From assembly GCF_000003855.2 (NCBI RefSeq), contig NW_003101627.1, positions 59,455-107,600 on the forward strand: a stretch of 48,146 nt of DNA, in the 5' to 3' direction. A model generated the notes under the pieces. That model saw only the letters and a list, made by a program, of their open reading frames with translations. It had not been told where the DNA came from and ran no database searches. Shown in pieces: positions 44,980-48,146 of this stretch. Position 1 is the first letter of the stretch, and every line of letters starts with the position of its first letter. The translations under genes were made by a program, and so were the position numbers. The stretch is from Blastomyces gilchristii SLH14081 (lineage: Eukaryota; Ascomycota; Eurotiomycetes; Onygenales; Ajellomycetaceae).

Positions 44980-45837
44980 AAGAAGCTGAAGAAGAGAAAA
45001 AACTGAGAAGATATCTTCTTAAAGTTAACTTCTCTTCTGATAAATATATCTATGAAAGATAAAGAAGAGAAAGAAATGAAGAATTGATAATTCTTATATC
45101 TCTGAGTTCATATTATAATTATAATGAATACTCTGAATGAGAAGATATCAGTGAGATATCTACTTAACTTCAGAATAAATACTAACTTCATATTCTATTT
45201 CTTTTCTTTGATGAAGAATTGAAAGAAGATAGATCTGTCAGATCATATAAAATTTACTGATGAAATGAAATATCACTGTTTTAACATAATTCAAGTGAAG
45301 TGTGTGATCACAGACTTAGAAGAAATCTTCAAGAAAAGCAGTCTGCTTCTTCACACAGTCAATATCATAGATGAGAATGTTATTTTAAATCTTCTGTAAT
45401 TGAGAGAAAACAATTCTCTCATTAACTGAGTCACTCAGATGTGACAGTATCATCTCACTAATAAAGAGATAGTAATAGAGAAATCTGAAGAGTTTCATTA
45501 AAAGAATCTTGAGAAAAAGATAGAGTTAATATACTGTGTAGCAGATAACTGAGACTTGAGAATAGATAAAGAAGCTATTATTCTCACTATAAGATTAGTA
45601 ATAGTATTTATCATTGAAGATGAATGAATATAACATCTCTTTACAGATTATAAGAATGTCTTTTCAGAATGAAAAGCAGTGAAGTTTTCTGATATCAAGA
45701 TATAATATAAGATTCATCTTAAAGATAATATAATAGCACTGTACAGACTTCTTTATAACTTATCAGTAAAGAAATTGAATATTCTGTATAAATATCTTAA
45801 GAAAGTGTAATCAAAGAACTGAATATACTCATTAAAG

Positions 45838-46300
45838 AGTTCAGCAGAGGTACTCATACTCTTTATACTTAAGAAGAATAATAGACTACATCTATGCATA
45901 GACTACAGAGACTTCAATAAGATAACAGTTAAAAATCACTATTCATTATTATTAATTAATGAGATGATTGATTGATTATCTCAAGTAAAGATATTCTCAA
46001 AGATTAATATACAGAATATCTATCATAGAATCAGAGTTAATAAAGATGATATTTGAAAAATGACTTTTTATACCAAGTATAGTAATTTTAAATATCTTGT
46101 TTTATCTTTTGATCTTTGTAATGCTTCAGTCATCTTCCAGATCTATATAAATGAAATACTGCAGAGTCTTGTCAATATCTTCTGTATAGTATATTTAAAT
46201 GACATTCTAATCTTCTTAAAAATGAAGAAAGAACATGATACTCATGTTTGAGAAGTGTTAAGTTGCTTGAGACAGTATCAACTCTATATAAACACTGAAA
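45838..46300 (+). pseudogene. Gypsy-2 reverse transcriptase core
   Basis: Reads SSAEVLILFILKKNNRLHLC, then IDYRDFNKITVKNHY and LLLINEMID, followed by MTFYTKYSNFKYLVLSFDLC, NASVIFQIYINEILQ and VYLNDILIF. These match the gypsy RT blocks 'FVxKKDGxLRLCVDYRxLNKITIKNRYPLPLI', 'TAFRTRYGxFEYxVMPFGLxNAPATFQ' and YLDDIL. The catalytic box is now YLND (GAT to AAT), so it is inactive. Confidence 0.88.
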
Positions 46301-47817
46301 AATGCTTATTCTACATACAGAAGATTTATTTCTTAGATTATATTATTAAGATAAACAGCATTTCAATGAACAGAAGCTGAGTCTCTGCTATTAAAAACTG
46401 ATCAGTGCTGTAGATATACTGTGAGATGCAGATATTTCTAGAATTTGTGAATTTCTACAGATGATTCATCTATACATATTCACAGATTACTGCTTCTCTT
46501 ACAGATCTGTTAAAGAGAAGTGTGAAAGATAGAAAAATAGAACTGTTTACTCTCACTCAAGACACTATGCAGACATTTATAGAATTGAAATAAGCTTTTA
46601 CAGATATTATAATACTGAATCACTTTAATTCTGACTTACTCAGTCAGTGTGAGACTAATATATCTGAGAATGAGATCTGTGAACTCTTTTCACAGTTAAT
46701 ATCAGAGATCTTTCAATATTGAAAAAATCAGAGAATAATAATCTCTGAGAATACAGATAATGAAATATCTGTGAGAGAAGACTTTTTCACAGAGTCTATA
46801 AGATACTGTGAATAAAAATCAGTGATCTTCTTCTTCTTCAAGAAGTTATTACTCATATAGAGAAGATATGATACTTATAATCAAGAGATATTAGTAATTG
46901 TTAAATTCTTTAAGATCTGATGACATTATCTTCAGAGTAGTAAGTACTTAGTGTAAGTTCTCACTGATTATACAAATCTGTATTACTTCTCAATAATAAA
47001 GAGCTTAATAGAATATCAAGTCAGATGAGTGAAGCTGCTTTCAGAGTATAATTTCTATATCTGATACTGTTCAGATCAGCTTAATTCTGCTAATATACTG
47101 TCTAGATAATCTGATTATAATATTATTAATAAAAAGAAGAATTCTATAAAAGAACCTCTGTTATCACTGCAGAAGAAGCTGATTATAGAGAATTAAGATT
47201 CTCTGAAGCTCAGAAACAGTGTTAGTAAGATAGCTATATAACTCAGTATAGAAGATGAAAGAAAACCTGAGTCTCTGCAGAGAACTGACACTGAAGATTA
47301 TAAGCTTCTTATATTATATCTTACTATTATTAAATTGATAAAGAATGAAATGATCTACAATCTTTCAATCTGACTACTTTTAGAATTTATTAATAAGTTA
47401 CAGCAGAGAAATGTCTTTACTGCAGCTTAAATTCAGAAGTTAAAGAAGAAAGAATCTGATTTAAACTTGAAAGAGACAGACTCTGAGCAGAATAGTACTG
47501 CTAAGAAATCAAGTCACTGATAACTAGAAGAATATAAACTTCTACTGCTAAATGATTTGATCTTTGTCTCTTATAGCAGAGTAATGTATTAGAAGTTATT
47601 AAGAATTTATTATAATAATTCTTATACTGAGTACTTTGAATTAGAGAAGACTGAAGAGCTTCTAAAATATAAATATGTTTAAAACAAGCTTCAGACAGAT
47701 GTCAAAGAGTATATTAAAACTTATAATATTTATTAAAGAATAAAGATTCTGCAGTATAAGTAATACAGTAAGTTAGTATCACTATCTATTTCAAAGAGCT
47801 TATAATAGAATCTATCA

Positions 47818-48146
47818 ATGAATTTCATAGTTAATCTACTGAAGTTGATAAGAGTTAAAGAATATGACTTAATTTTGATCATTATCAACTGTTTTACAAA
47901 GATAATAAAATATATCTTTACTTATAAAAAGATTAAAGCCTCTGAATTGACTGATCTGTTTTTAGATATTATTATTTATAATTACAGTGCTCTGAAATTG
48001 TTAATAATAGATTAAGAATCTCTCTTTATCAGTAAATACTGATCAGCTTTTTACTATTATCTTATAATAAAATATCTTCTCAGTACTACATTTTATTTGC
48101 AGACATATAGTCAGACTGAATATCAGAATCAGATATTAGAACAGCA
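47818..48146 (+). pseudogene. Gypsy-2 integrase core, cut by window edge
   Basis: Reads MNFIVNLLKLIRVKEYDLIL, then IIINCFTKIIKYIFTYKKIKA, SELTDLFLD and LLIID*ESLFISKY*SAFYY, ending LSTTFYLQTYSQTEYQNQIL. These match 'MDFIVxLPxxxGYDxILVVVDRFTKMAHYIP', 'ELADLFLD', 'LLISDRGSLFTSKYW' and 'LSTAFHPQTDGQTERQNQ'. Two Trp/Arg codons are stops. Confidence 0.85.

Larger units (their letters stand above)
43571..48146 (+). mobile_element. Gypsy-2, plus-strand Ty3/gypsy element running off the window
   Basis: Domains in order on the plus strand: probable LTR/leader (43571 to about 44050, not resolved); gag (about 44200-45000) with a zinc knuckle; protease region (about 45150-45420); RT (about 45840-46300); RNase H (about 46560-46900); integrase (from about 47400, core at 47818-48146). 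It is distinct in sequence from gypsy-1. All frames carry transition stops. The integrase C-terminus and 3' LTR lie beyond 48146. Confidence 0.8.

Noticed and set aside
13033..48146. A CRISPR array, prophage or bacterial-type system
   Set aside because: The repeats are transposon ends, TSDs and microsatellites; genes are intron-bearing and eukaryotic.

Overview
The window looks like a chromosome segment of a filamentous ascomycete, most likely a Eurotiomycete and perhaps Onygenales/Ajellomycetaceae (inference). The genes have short 56-146 nt introns with CTAAC-type branch points, the proteins are of Eurotiomycete type, and a GC-balanced gene block sits directly against a very AT-rich, repeat-mutated (RIP-like) transposon island. 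That isochore-like layout is known from Blastomyces-type genomes.

Left part (1 to about 12.36 kb) is gene-bearing. It holds ecl1 (zinc-motif lifespan regulator, +), an unnamed 662-aa basic coiled-coil protein (-), dad2 (DASH/Dam1 kinetochore subunit, -), sgo1 (shugoshin, +, four exons) and ypi1 (PP1 inhibitor-3 type regulator, -). dad2 and sgo1 are divergent over a 445-bp spacer with two CACGTG sites; ypi1 has a third such site upstream. Three of the five genes act in chromosome segregation or phosphatase control. I rebuilt all exon joins by hand from splice sites, branch points and reading frame.

The boundary (about 12.36-12.76 kb) holds a 373-bp tRNA-headed SINE (-) with perfect 11-bp target-site duplications (TSDs) and an (ATT)n tail. 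Its last 39 nt resemble the 3' end of the LINEs in the island, so it looks like a SINE/LINE pair.

From about 13.0 kb to the end is one nested transposon pile with no host gene visible. Its frame is a minus-strand Ty3/gypsy element (gypsy-1), which appears inserted in a 506-bp hAT-like MITE and is cut into pieces by: a 5.04-kb LINE insertion whose 5' end is a tRNA-like sequence instead of LINE ORF1 (15069-20108); a copia element with an intact 5' LTR and a half-tRNA initiator-Met primer site (20.3-25.14 kb); LINE copies B, C and E; and MITE copies. LINE C carries inside it both a young MITE and a full-length 7.6-kb LINE D. A second gypsy (gypsy-2, +) begins near 43.46 kb and runs off the right edge. 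Nearly every junction is fixed by a TSD, so the order of insertions can be read.

All coding regions in the island are decayed by C-to-T/G-to-A changes; typical damage is Trp codons turned into stops. RIP is absent or weak in the 5' end of LINE D, in the youngest MITE and in a short GC-rich patch at 43.46-43.57 kb.
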